Source: Phragmites australis
Lineage: Eukaryota > Streptophyta > Magnoliopsida > Poales > Poaceae
DNA: 64,000 bases
Direction: 5' to 3'
NCBI RefSeq assembly: GCF_958298935.1
Contig: NC_084927.1
Span: 31,570,001-31,634,000, forward strand
Of this stretch, positions 12,300 through 25,063 are shown in pieces. Every line of letters starts with the position of its first letter. The stretch's first letter is position 1. Both the position numbers and the translations under genes were made by a program. The notes beneath the pieces are model-generated. The model searched no databases. It was not told the origin of the DNA and saw only the letters and a list, made by a program, of their open reading frames with translations.

Positions 12300-13440
12300 C
12301 CATGCAGCGTAGGTCCGGACGTTGTGCGCCGGGGTCTGTGAGCAGAGCGGGTGTAGCCGTAACGATGTCGCTACTGGAGCAGACAGCAGAGTCCCCTGCA
12401 CAACTACCGCGGTAGAAATCATTTGCTTCGACTGATCGATGACATTGGCGTTGCTGTCGGCTTCTCGTGGTAACGGAAAGTCAAATTGTCGGGCCACAAT
12501 GACATGCATGTGTGTGCAATATGCCTGCTGGTGTCTGCATCAGCTCCCGAACGGCTGGACATGAGCGGATCCATGCGTCTCTGCCTCTTCGGTGAGACAA
12601 TTAATTCGGATAACTGAACTTCAACAACTGGGTGCGGCGATTTCTACCACCGTCGACAAATCGCGTGCATGATTCGACGATCAGCCACATTATTCCGTGG
12701 CTCCTCCTTTTTAATATAATAGGCAACTCTCTTCGTTTACAAAAACATTCATTATTCCACGGCACTCCACTGCTTTTGTTTTTGTGTCAAGGGATTCGTG
12801 TAGGATATTGTCGAAGCGTCTGAGTGCTCACATCTTTAGCAGGGATTAGACCATGTTGGAGTCATCAAGAGGAGATTCAGCATATATATCTTCGTTCATT
12901 TCCATGGAAGCTGATAAAACAAGATTCCATCTATCCATGGGGTGCAGCAAGTGGCACCGCTATGTTCTGTGATAGTAAGTACTTACCCAATCCCAACCTA
13001 AAATTGTGCTGATGAAATGTGACAGCCAAATGCAGAGGTGGCAAAATGGCAAATTGGAAGCTAGAAAGAAATGCGACGCATGTTGTCATCCTGAATCACC
13101 AAACACCATTTACAAAGATCACCCCCACAACTATCGGTCCTGATTTGAATATCGTCCAAGCACTTCAAAAGGGCATGAATCCAGTGATGAAAGATGTGAG
13201 GAACGATGAAGTAATAAAAGATTGGTGAATTAGGATATATAAAAATTAATGATTCTAAAAACTTTACAAGATAAATTTATATTAATTTTTATCTAAATAC
13301 GATCTAGATTTATTTAGCGTGACTATTCTACGATTCAAAAAGATTTACAACCTACTTAGAAAGATAAAATACAATTATATAAATATATAAACATAAATAA
13401 AATAAAGAAAATAAACTTGACATAAATAATATAATGTGGC
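12300..13440. other. Intergenic upstream of the permease gene
   Basis: Contains the upstream region of the minus-strand permease gene, then AT-rich sequence. Short plus-strand frames (for example 12632-12823 and 13019-13228) have no recognisable family features. I see no gene. Confidence 0.4.
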
Positions 13441-14530
13441 ACACAAGTCACACCTATTCCACGTTAGAGTTCTACAAAAGATATGCTCTCGATCGTCAAG
13501 ACTCTTCCAGTCATAACTCTTGAGTTACCAGGCCAGCACGACAGCCCTCAAACACGATGAGCAACCAAGCCATCAAGATAAGGTCTCACCACTAACCTCT
13601 CTTTTGATCACTTATACGATATCTTAACTTCGGTGTTTTAAACACCGAGAAAAAGACCTCGGTGTCCCTATACACACTTCTTGCTATCGCTTCATACCAA
13701 GTCAGAGGGTCAACAAGTTTGAGCCACCAAGGTTCAAGGTAACAGCGAGTCACCAAGACTCCAAGATGCTACCGTACCTCTCGATACAAGGTTGGATCAC
13801 TCTTTGATCCACTCTCTAGTTTGCAGCACTTAGCAACACTTATCTCTAGGTCTATAAGCACTAATCACTATCTAATGTTGTGTTTAATCACCTTAGATGA
13901 TCACTTTTAGTAACTTGATGGCTTAAATATCTTTTCAAGTGTATATGAGCTTTTCTAGACTCCAACACCTTCAAATGACTGAGTGGAGGGGTATTTATAG
14001 TTTCAACCCCGCAGACTACCCGTTGCCACAATGGTTCAAATTCTTTGTATACGCCGGATGTTCCGGTGTAGATAGATTGTACTCACCGAAACTTTTAGCG
14101 TGTACACCTTCCAAAAACTAGCCATTGGAACTCTATTCAAAACCAATATGAACATGGATGCTTCGATGTGTTCACCAGTTTCATCGTCGGACCTTTTGGC
14201 ATGTTCAACTGAGCCATTCCGCGCCTTCCTGAGTGCAAAATACTTCGGCATTGCTTTGCTTTATCGTCGGACCATTCGACGTGTTAAACTACTCCAAACC
14301 GGACTTTGACATCTTCTCTACAACAAATGCTTCAGCGTATACTTTGGCGTGCACACTTCAATCATCGTACCTTCCGGTGTGTACCATCCTTGAGTTTCAA
14401 CTCATAAATGCTCCGCGTTCATATCTCCACATCGTCAGATCATTCGGCGTGTAAAAACACCCGGCAAAAAAATACTCTGGCGTTCACAACTCCTTTGCGC
14501 TGGACCTTACGGTGTAGTCATTTTTACTAT
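13440..14530. repeat. Eroded repeat region with recurring CCGGTGT-like motif
   Basis: Between about 14040 and 14520 variants of a short phrase recur at irregular spacing: TTCCGGTGTAGA, TTTTAGCGTGTACACC, CATTCGACGTG, CTTCCGGTGTGTACC, CATTCGGCGTGT and CTTACGGTGTAG. This looks like a decayed short satellite or the inside of an old LTR element. Left of it (13440-13960) the text is similarly repeat-like without coding frames. Confidence 0.45.
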
Positions 14531-17500
14531 GACTTCTCCAATTCAATCAAATTTTGTCCCGACTATGATAACTTTTTAATATATTATATCTATAAGACCA
14601 AAGACTTATTAATATATATTCTTAATAAACATGTTAATCTCATTAACTGTATTATTATGCATCATCAAAATCACAATCACAATCTAATAAAGTTATTTTC
14701 AGTACAAAAGTAACCAACGTAGCCATATATTTGAAGGAATTTCAATCCAGAGGTAGAGTCGTAGAGATGCTGTGAGGTTTAGGTTGTTGACAAAACAAGG
14801 TTCAGGTCCTTCTGTAGCAGGCATGACTTTGACAGAAGTTTTGTTGTACAACTACCGATCTTTGATGGTTTTTGGTGACCAAGGGTGAAGGGTCGGCACA
14901 GGTCTCGCAGTGTTAGTTACGAAGCGTTTGACAATTGTGAAGCACACCAACCGTACCGGGGGTATGCGGCCTAGCCCATACAGGTGTGGACTTGTCAAAA
15001 GGAGCTAGAAACTCGCATGACGAAATGGATATCGGCTGTCAGCTGATGGGTCGAGCAGGCTAAGGCACGCCGCACACATTGCAGGTCACTCACTAGCTGC
15101 AAAAGACAAAGGCGAAAGAAGTAGGCAGAAGAAAGTTGGGAAAACGGCAGAAATAATGATGGACGACGATCGTAGTGGCTTAAAAAAGCAAGTTTTTAGT
15201 GGGAATCAGTTTCACTCATATGGGACGTTTTAAAGGGCAACCGGTCTCGCGCATCTTCAGTCTCATGAAGCTAATGCGTGGCGCGCTGGTTCTGAACATA
15301 GGTGGCTAAATGGACGGTTCGATCCAATACGGCATGAGTTCATTGAGGTACAGTTCGTTTATACTCGTTCGCTAAACGGTTCGTGTCATGCTGATCCATG
15401 TGTCGCGATTTCAGCTTAGGCATGACCCACTTAAGACCGAATCGTACCGTGCTGACCGTGACACGGTATGCTCGATGACTTTTTTTAGCCCGTCAGTGTG
15501 TAAAAAATTAAAAAATATCATAAAAACTTAACCTGTAATCGAACATACGATCTTTTATTTAGAAGCCAAACGAACTATCATTACACAACGTATCATATAT
15601 AGTATTAAATCTAAATAAATTATATAAAATATTAAAAAATATAAACAGTAAAATAAACCGTACCAACCTACAAGATCCAAGCTAAACCGCCGTGTCTGGA
15701 CCAAACTAAAATGGCCCTGTGCCAGCCTATTTGACCCGCCCCGTGGCCACCTTTAGTTTAGAATTCTGAAATCTCCACCCCGCCCCCCAAATTCTCGGCG
15801 CGGCTGAACAACAACCCGCGTGTGCAACCTGCAGCTGCGACGCACGCCCTGCTGCGCGGATCCCGGTAGCATTTGCCGACATCCAGGCACAGGCACAAGC
15901 ACAGTTCAAAACGGGAGAGCATCTACCACGGACGGACGGGAGAAAGTACATGATGGGCTTAAATGGAACGAGCCTGGTGGTTGAGGTGAGGCCCTTAAAC
16001 GACCACGTTAGGAAAAACCCGGGTACAGATTAGTCGATAAACGAGGGCCTATCTCTATCTGGGCTTGAACTGACGCATTCACCTTTGTTCCTCCTCTCAG
16101 CCCTTTGCTTCCATCAAGGGATATGCCTTTTGGTAAACATGATTGAAGGATCCCAACCATCATTGGACATTCTTTTCTTTACATGGAAACCACACTTGGA
16201 CGGCATCCAAAGCAAAAAGAAATGGTCACGAAACATGCTCCTGACATACGGTTAGCATAGCTATTGAACTTCCGTGTGGTGCAGGTCGCCCCCCTTTTTT
16301 GTTACCTTGGCAAGCTGTTCGCTTTGCGTTTCTCAGTTAAAACACAGCATGTGCTGCTTGGTAATTGCTGTCAAAAGAATGTACTGGCATCTGATGGACC
16401 CAACCTATTACTTCCTTACATGAGAAATGCATAGTTGATGCATTTGCGTATGCCTTGTTCTTGAGTTTACTATAGATCAGCATAACATCGATGACATCTG
16501 AATTTGTCCGGGGGAATTAAACACAGTGACTGTCCATGCCACCTGTGTCCTGTCCTTGTAAAACATAAAAAAGATAAAGACATAGCATGGGTTTTTCTGC
16601 AACAAATTGTTGTCATCCTGGAGGCTTCGCTTTCTCGGATTGATCATGCTGTAACAATTAACGAGCAACACTTTGTTTCCATATTCTTGGTTCTTTTCTT
16701 CTGACTTCTGAGAGGCAAATATGTGAGGTTTTCGTCAAAGGGAGCACTCACTTTCCAAGTATAGTTAGTTATTCAGTGCTGAATGTTTGTCTGCAGAAAC
16801 AAAACGGTCCTTGGCGCATTGCTTTCTATCTCCTACCAGACGGCGATTCCTTTCGGCCTAAGCGTTCGTCTTTCACATCTAAATTCGAATCAATGCTATT
16901 ATCGCTGCATATCGTATTGTGTTTTTAGTCCACTAGTGTTTATAGAACTTATTACCTCTGCCCTTCTTTTATTCTTCAGTCGGTTTGTTATGCATGCCAT
17001 GCAGGGGCGCCTAACGCTGACATCACTAGTTTTCATCACATTAGTTTTATTACTTTCAATCAATTGAAACTGACATTTTTGTTTTATTTTTCCGAGGAAA
17101 CATTTGTTGTGACTTTGCTATCATGATTGAAAGAAACATAGAATCAGACATGTATATGCTCAAAATTCTTTGCACCATTCAAGCTCCAAACTGCTTCTTG
17201 GCATATTTGTAACAAAAAGATTAATCAAACCAACTTCCCCTTCTTTGCACCATGCAATGATGCATGTCACTCGAACAATATATCAAACAAAAATATGTGA
17301 AATGCTCGTGTGCTTCACAACTGATCACTAGTCCTAATCAAAGCAAAAAAAAAAAACCAAAAAAAAACTGTAGATTATATCAGTATTCATGTATATCCAC
17401 TTGGGATTGCTCTTCGGGGCAGAGAGGCTTGCAAAAACAAGTCTTGGTCTCTAGCCTCAGCTCTCAACAAATCTCAAAATTGACTGGTCTTTTGGCTGCA

Positions 17501-18590
17501 TCCGTGTTGAAACATTTAAATACGCCGGACCTGAATCAATATTGGATATAGGCCGCACTCGACGGGCAAATATTCCATTTCTTTTCGTTTTGGCAACTCT
17601 AATATATAAATCACGAGGAGCTCTGCTCTCTTTCTATTGCTAGTCACGAGATATGGTTGTTGATCTAACGGAAAGCTTTATTTTGCTTGTGCAGTTTAGC
17701 TACTCCAAGATTAAGAACAGGAGCCAAACAATACCATTTCCTTTCTGGATTAAATTACACTCGCAGTCTTGTAACTATTGACCTCATTCGTCAATAAATA
17801 ATAGGCAATGGTGCCGTGTGCGACAGGCCAACAGTGATGCTATAGACCCCAAATACCCCATCTTAAATAGTTAGCACGGCGCGATTGTGTCTCAAATTTT
17901 CCTCAGTACTTTATTACTAAGACCATACCCTTCCAGGAACTTGACTTTTTCTTCGTCAGTTCTTCTTTTCATCTGATCTGACTTCTTCGCCATGTGTGTT
18001 TACCTTTTGTTTCAGGTCTCAAAATATCCATCTAATTAGGTCAACAAGAAGTGTTGAGAACCGCAACCGCAGCCGCAAGTGCCGGTCAGGAGATGGTAAT
18101 TGAGAGAGCGCCGTTGGCGTCACGAGGAACAGCACGAGATGTCGAGATGAGCTCTCCGAGTCACTTTCAGAATGGCTACGGGTCATGAGTTTTGACCAGT
18201 GACCAGTGACCATACACGCAGCTAGAGTTAGCTCAAGTCATATACAGTATTCAGTTGCCGTGTAGCTGATCGGCCGTTCAAGAGCCAGAGGTCAACACAG
18301 GCGTCGCGATCTCGCCTTTCTCATGTTCCAGATTAATCGAGGCAGTCGATCACACGGTCCGAGATACACGACTTCTCATCATACTTCACGTGTAAGCATA
18401 TCTATGGCATACCATGCGGTGCATATATGCGTGCGTAAAATGGCTAAACCATACGCCTAGAGTTGGGTGTGAGTTCTGCACCGACGGTGTGCGAGTCGAA
18501 ACGAGATCCTCTGAGGTTGAAGATTTTGACGTCAGAGAGCAGTTGGGCAGGTTTGAGCCGTTCGATCACAAATGGGCGGACAAGATATGA
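14530..18590. other. Intergenic, no gene recognised
   Basis: A 4-kb stretch without a supportable gene. 15290-15730 has wording like an eroded hAT-type repeat, rich in GTACCGT-like strings, but without confirmed ends. 16080-17570 is AT-rich with scattered 60-95 codon frames that show no motif. A poly-A-rich run lies at 17344-17370. Confidence 0.4.
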
Positions 18591-18720
18591 CGCTACAGTA
18601 GGTATGCGAACAGTAAAATCGGTACAGTATATTAATGAACAGTAAAATTCGCTACTGTGCTACATCAGAGAACTGTAGCACCTCTCACGAGTTACTGTGC
18701 ACATATGAGGTTGCTCCACC
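18590..18720. repeat. Short repeat rich in CTACAGTA/TACTGTG motifs
   Basis: Contains GCTACAGTAGG, GAACAGTAAAAT twice, CGCTACTGTGCTAC and GTTACTGTGCAC in about 130 bp. The same style of sequence recurs at 21960-22180. Such clusters are common in small grass DNA elements. Ends were not defined. Confidence 0.4.
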
Positions 18721-19025
18721 AACGTCAGAGGAACCGGTTTCGTGCGAGTCTGGCCCTGCGAGGAGGCTTGGCTGGTGAGCGGTGATTGCCTGACTGGTGT
18801 CCATGGGTCCATGCTGCGAGTGTCCCAGCCTCCCAGGGGGCAGGGGAATATACAGCACTGCGCACCTATCCTACGTGCTACGTTCTCGCAATAACAGTTC
18901 CAGCACCACGCAGAATCTTCTGTTGGAACTTGAAATAGTGTTCTTCTCGAGGCAGCTTGATGGAGCATATTCAGTGAGCGTTGCCAGGGCGGTAAGTTTG
19001 GCGACAGTATCATCACATTGTGCAC

Positions 19026-19467
19026 GCTCTGCATGGCCGGACAGAATGATATGCGTTTCCCGAACCAAGGCAAAATGATGTGTGGTAGTAGGATCCGATT
19101 GGCTGATTCCGGTGCTGAATTATAAGAAATTAGGAGGAATTTTAATTTCCAACTGAAAACTAGTTTCATTTTGGGAAAGGTTATATGGCAAATCTGAATT
19201 TCAACTACATTTCAGGACATCCAGTTTGAAATAACTAGATTTTGCGCTTATACAAAAGATCTGAATTTCAAATACTTCTGGACTTTCATTTTGAAATTAA
19301 TTAACTAGATTTCGAACATTTTAAATGGATGTTTCTCATTGAAACTCAAACTTTTAAATGCTAGGATGTCATTGCTCATTGTCCTCTGCATGGCCGGACA
19401 AAATGATATGTGTTTTTGAGCCAAGGCAAAATGATGTGTACTAGGATCCGACCGCCTGGCTCCGGCG
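19026..19467. repeat. Direct repeat of about 85 bp, copies near 19028 and 19385
   Basis: Both copies contain CTCTGCATGGCCGGACA, AATGATATG, CCAAGGCAAAATGATGTGT and TAGGATCCGA in the same order, about 357 bp apart, with scattered substitutions. Between them are runs of TTTCATTTTG/GAAATT-like sequence that also repeat (19150-19320). This is an old local duplication. Confidence 0.7.
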
Positions 19468-19800
19468 CAACCATTGTGTTCTAAAGGAACTTCTATTTGA
19501 CGTCTATCCGTTAGTAAGCAAGATGGCGAGCAACCCAACCTTCAAGCTTCTCTCATCCTCTCTTCACAGTAAAATTTAAAAGAGGAATTGCATTTTTTAA
19601 ACAAATTTGACAGGAGATCTACAACCCTCATGTCTGACCACTCTCCTCTCCTCGCAAGGAACTTTTCATGGCAAGGTATTCATGTTTCCGGTTGAGAACT
19701 TTCAGGTTCAAATGGAAGGCTTCCACGAGCTCATTCATGAATCATGGACAAAGGTTGTCTCCTCTGCGGATCCTATCAAAATTGTCCACATCAAGCTTAG

Positions 19801-20017
19801 ATTCTGTTTGACAGAGCTTAGCTCCGAGATCCATATAAGATTTGGAGTTTGTAAGATAAAATAAAATGATTTAAAGATCTATTTTCAGTGCAAAATAAAA
19901 ACAAGATGACTCAATAAAGTACCTCAATCTATCCACTGCTCCAACTCTAAGAATTTCTAAAGCTAGTCATCCCTAGCTTTAGAAATTATTGGAGCTAGAG
20001 CTCTAACAAATATGCCC
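19801..20017. mobile_element. Probable MITE of the GTTTGxxAGAGCT family
   Basis: The left end reads TTCTGTTTGACAGAGCTTAG and the right end, reverse-complemented, reads GGGCATATTTGTTAGAGCTC, consistent with diverged terminal inverted repeats. Within the right half is a perfect 15-bp inverted repeat, AATTTCTAAAGCTAG at 19952-19966 and its complement at 19973-19987, around a 6-nt loop. No coding capacity. A clear target duplication was not found. Confidence 0.45.
19952..19987. repeat. 15-bp perfect hairpin with 6-nt loop
   Basis: AATTTCTAAAGCTAG, loop TCATCC, then the exact reverse complement. It lies in the right half of the probable MITE, so it is more likely a transposon feature than a terminator or a small RNA. 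Confidence 0.75.
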
Positions 20018-20989
20018 TTAATCGCTTAGGAAAATATCTAAAGAAATGAGCTCGAAGCATGATAGGTGACACAAAACTGTGCTCTCCTCCTTGCCATCTA
20101 TGAATCACCAAGATAGTTTCGACACATATCTTGTTGGCATGAGGGACGACAGTTACGCTCGTTTTGTCCAGCCGGGGTGACCACCGCCGGCTACCGTGCT
20201 TCCATCGGTGGCCATGAAAAGGGAGATTGCGGCACATCGTTTCTCTCTCCCTCGAGAGGCTTTCAGATATGTGACATTCACGCGGTTGAGGTCGCGCGCT
20301 CCTGGGGCGTGCGAAGCGACGTGGGTGAACACTCGAATATTCCCAGGGATCTTAGGACATGCGCCGATGGAGTGGGATGGTCCACCATTGGTGAGCGCTC
20401 GGTCTCTGAGGGCGGGGCCAGAGTCCTCCCGAAGGGTAGTTTCAAGCTTCCACGGTCTAGTGGAGATCCCTCCTCCTTTAACTGTGGAGAACTCTAGGGT
20501 TCCACTGATTGCGCCTCTCTCTTTCAATCCCACTTTTGGGAGACTACTTCAACACTTCTAGAAATCTCCTTCTTCACTTGATTCCTTGGTTTGGAGTGGA
20601 TCTATCATCGGAGATACGAGATCATTCTCCCAAGTGGTAGCTTCACCTCCACCTCGATACAAACTTGTTGCTCTGGTGGTTATGGCGGGGCGGCAAGGTT
20701 GGGGATCTCGGCGAGATGGAAGATTTGGGCACAGAGATGGCCATACTACGGCTTGAAGTGGATTTGGACGTTCTGAGGGGGGTCACACTTGGCAGCTAGT
20801 GGGATATGGTCCTCGTTCTGATCTGGATCCAAGTCAGGGTTCTCAAAAATGCTAACTCTTCTTCAATCCTTGTGCATTAGGCTCCAGATCCTTGGGCGGT
20901 TGCTGCTGGTGATACCAATAGAGGTCGCCTGGATCATCGTCCAGAGATGCGATCTAAGAGATATCAAGGGATGCATGATGATAGGGAGG

Positions 20990-21980
20990 AAAACATGTGT
21001 TACCGCCAATCTCTGACCTTAATCCACCTCAAAACATTATAAGTGATCTGGATCTTCTCAGGCAGTTCATAAATCTTCTTCTTCTTAGTGGAATAGGGAT
21101 TGGGGGTGGTAATCTTGATGTTGGGGCTTTCTATAGTTGTGGATATTTTGATCATCTTGCAAGAGATTATTTTGTGGTTGTTAGATGTGTTCGGTGTGAT
21201 CGTGAAGGGCATGGGTCTCGACTCTATCTTGAGCGCCAACCATGGGAGTTCATTGCACCTATGTGTAGGACTCAAAGTGCTGAACAACAATGGGAGTTCT
21301 TTATTGAGAATGTTCCTAATGTTTATGCTGTGAAAGAACGTGCTAGCCTTGCTATGATAACAGTGGGGCTCTGTGACGACTCAAAAAATTGAACAAAAGT
21401 TCCAAAACATTTTTGGTAGCTCTTTGGAGACGCCATGCTAAAAAATGGTCAGAAACTCAATACAGTGTGTGGTTTCCTAATGCTAAAAAGCTAGAGGAGT
21501 GGTCCCATTTTACTTCTATGGGGATGAGAAGGGCTAAAGCTGAAATTATTGTTTCTAATTGGAATCCTGCTGTTAGTGCTAAAGGTGCTTTGCAAGTGGC
21601 TTGGTTTCGTGTTAGAAGAATCCCTCATGAGTGCAGGTCTGAGCTAGTCTTGGCCTATGTGGGTTCTCTGGTTGGTATTACACTGGAAATTGATAAAGCT
21701 AGCATGTACAAGCAGGAATTTGTGAGGTTGAAAATTGGATGTATAGATGTTAAAAAAAGTCTCTGCGGTAGTTGAAGGTTGCTTGGCTATGCCAGATGGC
21801 TTATTTTTCCATGATTTCTTATTTGAAAGAGAAATTCCTGTGGAAGAACCACCTCAAAATGAATCTGTTATTGTCCCAATTGACATTGACAAAGAGAAAC
21901 ATCCTGCAAACGATCGGGATCCTCTGGCAACTGCAGAGAGCTACAATGGAGTGCATTAGGGGCACTCCACAACCGTTGAT
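20990..21980 (+). pseudogene. Decayed zinc-knuckle/DUF4283 retroelement protein
   Basis: Remnant of a protein typical of plant LINE or other retroelement first ORFs. The frame at 20997-21392 holds two zinc-knuckle-like motifs, the second readable as CVRCDREGHGSRL, followed by QPWEFIAPMC. After a frame change the 21389-21775 frame continues with KKWSETQYSVWFPNAKKLEE, NWNPAVSAKGALQVAWFRVR and IPHECRSELV, the usual DUF4283 core. The tail resumes at about 21747-21959 in another frame (EGCLAMPDGLFFHDFLFE). At least two frameshifts and damaged knuckle cysteines (FYSCGYFDHLARDYF) show it is dead. Upstream GC-rich DNA (20140-20800) may be the 5' part of the same element. No reverse transcriptase was found downstream. 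Confidence 0.65.
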
Positions 21981-22180
21981 TTGGAGATGGATGGATTGGA
22001 TCAATTGATACAGTATTGCTATAGTACCATGTGCTACAGTACAAATCCACGCTACAATAGAATCAAACACTGTTGCTATAGTAATCCACAGTAAACGGTG
22101 ATTAATGAATGCTGAGAACTATAGCAACAGACTCATATTACTGTGCAAAATAGTAATTATCTGCATTAATCGTTATTAAT
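21955..22180. mobile_element. Small insertion rich in CTATAG/CTACAG motifs
   Basis: Interrupts the decayed DUF4283 gene: coding-like text stops at about 21955 and resumes near 22185. The insert carries GCTATAGTA three times in both orientations and TGCTACAGTAC. A left junction TGCATTA and a right ATTAATGCA hint at a target duplication, but I could not align terminal inverted repeats, so the class is open. Confidence 0.4.
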
Positions 22181-22184
22181 GCAG

Positions 22185-22860
22185 AGGATCCATGTCCTCC
22201 TGTAGAGCCTAATCTTAGTGAGAGGACTCCTAAGAAGGCCAAAACTAATGTTGAAAAGGGGACTGTTTCTACATTTGTTTTTACTAGTGGGGGCAAAATC
22301 TATCTCAAGAGTGCTTCCTCTTTGAGGCTGATACATGATCAGTCTCAATCTACTCCTCCAAAGATGCAAGGTTCTGGACAAACCCAGTTTGCTATGGCTC
22401 AAACTATTGGAGGAAGTGCTGACATTTTACCCTCTGATGTTGGTGGAAGTCATGGTTTGATTCCTCTTAAATAGTATCGGGAGTGATAAAGTAAGTGGAA
22501 TTATGAATATAGAGAAAACTGATGCATTGAATGATCTGGAAGTTAGTGAGGATGATGAAGATCTTTTATCTGATGAGATGCTAGAAAGGGACCCTAAAAT
22601 TCAAGGTGTCCATCCTATAGGGTTGATCAGGTGTGGTGCTCTGGACAATGATGCTTTGGCTCCCACATTGACTAAAGACCTCCTCAAGCAAAACAGTGAA
22701 TATTTTAAAGAGGTAATCTAGATTGAAAAAGATGCTACCTTGACAAATGTGGTACAAGAGATCAAGGTGGGGGAGCCAGATCAGGTCAAGTCTCAAGAAA
22801 TGATGGCTCCAAAGAAAGGACATGTGATGCCGATTTGGCCTTAGGCAATATGCTATGAAT
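22185..22860 (+). pseudogene. Downstream coding remnant of the DUF4283 element
   Basis: Short plus-strand frames such as 22503-22721 (acidic, LEVSEDDEDLLSDEMLE) with retroelement-like codon use follow the insertion. They probably belong to the variable tail of the decayed DUF4283 protein. No domain is recognisable. Confidence 0.35.
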
Positions 22861-24370
22861 TGCAGCATCGCCGACCGGCCATTCTTCGTCCACATGCCCT
22901 AGCGAAACCCGACCACCGCTGCACGGACCTCCGTTGGGAGCACCTTGGACAGGATGGCCTCCACCGCGGAATCAGGGACTGGTTGCTCCAGCACCCCAAG
23001 ATGGCTGCACCCCGCGCGGTGCAGCAACGCTAGATGTGCCATCGAGGCCACATAGACGCTGATGCTAGTGAAGGCCTCATCGGTTTATGATTATACGTCT
23101 TTCATGGGTAGAATTGCTTAGCCATGCTGTCGAGAATATTTTGAAGTGTCTTATACTTGATTAATGAACTTATGCAATAATGATTGTTAATTGAACAATG
23201 GCATAGCAACATGGAACCTTAGGCCTTGAGCAAGAGGTGTTGATGATGATCGTAGTTATGTTGTTGGTTTAGTATTTGCTCAAGTAACCTAAGTAAGAAC
23301 CGGTTCGTAGAGCAACAACCTAAGAAGTATCGTACCAACCATGAGCTCTTATGGGGGGCCTGGCTTATTAATTTGTGGATTCCAACATGTATGTGCCAAA
23401 CCGTAAGAGTGGCTGTGTGGGGAAGGCTTTTAAGCTACAACCATTTAGTTAGTGGTAAGTGATGTGTAGTGAAAGGGAAGAGTAATTCTTTCTGGAACTA
23501 CAAGGCATAAGAGGGGGCTTCTGGGTGGTTTGACGCCACTTTGACGGCGATGAAACCTCAGCGGGCATGCACAATGTGGAGGAAACTTTATAACAGCCTT
23601 GCAGTGATCTCGTGGCCGCACACCTTGGAAGTGTGTAGACGTCTAGCTAACACGGGCATAATGGAGGATTTAGTCACTTGCTTGCAGGAGACGAAATCAC
23701 GTCTCGTGGGAAAAGCTGGACAACCTCTACAAAGTATAAAGTCTGATATTCTGTCATGCTCACGGCCATGAGAGACTTGGATCCTCACATGATTAGTTGG
23801 TGTTGAAATGATTTTGGTTATGGTCATAGATGTGGTTACAATGGTACTAGATGGTATGTGTGGTGAAGGTTTTGCGTAAGATTTTGACTTTAGTGGTGAT
23901 GTTGGTGGAAAGTGTGGTTAATCTTCACTTTATTTAATGCTTTTACTTACTATCTTTTATCGCTCATATTTATGCAAATAAACCTATGTGTTAGCCTATC
24001 ATTGTTATAGGCCTGCATATTGTTATTTTTCTCTATGCTTGTTGATGTGCTCACACATGCTATTTTTCCTATACCATATGATATAGGGAAAATAGCATGC
24101 TCAATGAGTGAAGATGTTGAAGACTATCAAGACGAGGTTCTGATGTTCTAGACGCGTATCTCCTGGTCGGTTGCCTATGGTGTTGTTGTGCACCAGTGCT
24201 TCTGTTCTACTGCAGATATCTTCCTAAAAGACAATATATGTCGATTGCTGTAAGAGTTTAATGTTTATTTAATTTAAAGTATTGCTTTTGTTACTTTACC
24301 TGTGACATCCTTACGTGTGTTAAATATCCTGAGCACACATAAGCCGTATATGGTTTTGTCTAATAAAATC
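22860..24370. other. Repeat-like intergenic DNA, no gene
   Basis: 22860-23060 is a GC-rich fragment of unknown origin. 23090-24030 has the style of a grass gypsy LTR: long non-coding text ending in AATAAACCTATGTGTTAGCC near 23977. A 76-codon frame at 23541-23771 has no recognised family. An exact inverted repeat of CATGCTATTTTCCC-like sequence lies around 24056-24100. Confidence 0.35.
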
Positions 24371-24377
24371 GGACGTG

Positions 24378-24870
24378 ACATGGACCCACCAGCATCTTGA
24401 AGGCGTAGCCTCCGTGCCGGTGTAGACATGGACCCTCCGACATCTTTAAGGCATTGCCTACGTGTCGAATTGGTATGGACCCACCAGCATTTTGAAGGCA
24501 TAGCCTCCGTGCCGGTGTGGACATGGACCCTTTGTCATCTTTAAGGCATTGGCTACGTACCAGAGCGGTATGGACCCACCGACATCTTGAAGGTATAGCC
24601 TCCATGCCGGCATGGACATGGACCCTCCGGCATCTTTTAGGCATTGTCTACATGCGAGAGCTGAATGGACCCACCAACATCTTGAATGCATAGCCTCCGT
24701 GCTGGCGAGGACATGGACCCTCTAGCATCTTTTAAGGCCTAAACTACGTGCTGCAGAGGTGTGAACCCTCCTCACGTAGGAGAGGTATGGACCATCCGGC
24801 TACATGTCGGAGAGATATAGACCCCCGACATCTTGAAGGCATAGCTCCGTGCCATAGATATGTTGCATCA
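24378..24870. repeat. Tandem array, unit about 95 bp, about five copies
   Basis: ATGGACCCACCAGCAT-type starts recur at about 24378, 24474, 24569 and 24663, with a decayed copy after 24760. Each unit has two related halves of about 48 bp (GACCCACCAGCATCTTGAAG and GACCCTCCGACATCTTTAAG). The repeated minus-strand open frames here are a by-product of the array and not a protein family. Confidence 0.85.
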
Positions 24871-24979
24871 AACCACTAGCCAACGAAGAGTTTAGCTTTG
24901 CTCACACCTAACGCAACTAAGCACCCCTAAAAAATTGCACCCTCCAGCCGCTAGCAGCAGCAGAATGCAAGGGGGTTGG

Positions 24980-25063
24980 GTTACATACATACATACATAT
25001 GTATCATACATACATACATACATACATACATACATACATACATACATACATACATACATACAT
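24980..25063. repeat. (CATA)n microsatellite
   Basis: About twenty CATA units, interrupted once by a CATATGTATCATAC segment near 24995-25010. Confidence 0.95.

Noticed and set aside
15290..15730. Possible hAT-type MITE
   Set aside because: The wording is repeat-like, but I could not match terminal inverted repeats or a target duplication.
19952..19987. Hairpin as a microRNA precursor or terminator
   Set aside because: The stem is only 15 bp, inside a probable MITE; that is too short for a plant microRNA precursor.
24458..24691. Repeated Trp/Val/His frames that look like a protein family
   Set aside because: They follow exactly the 95-bp tandem units; they are repeat translation, not genes.
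24378..24870. CRISPR-like array
   Set aside because: Units are contiguous, diverged and without unique spacers, in a plant nuclear context.
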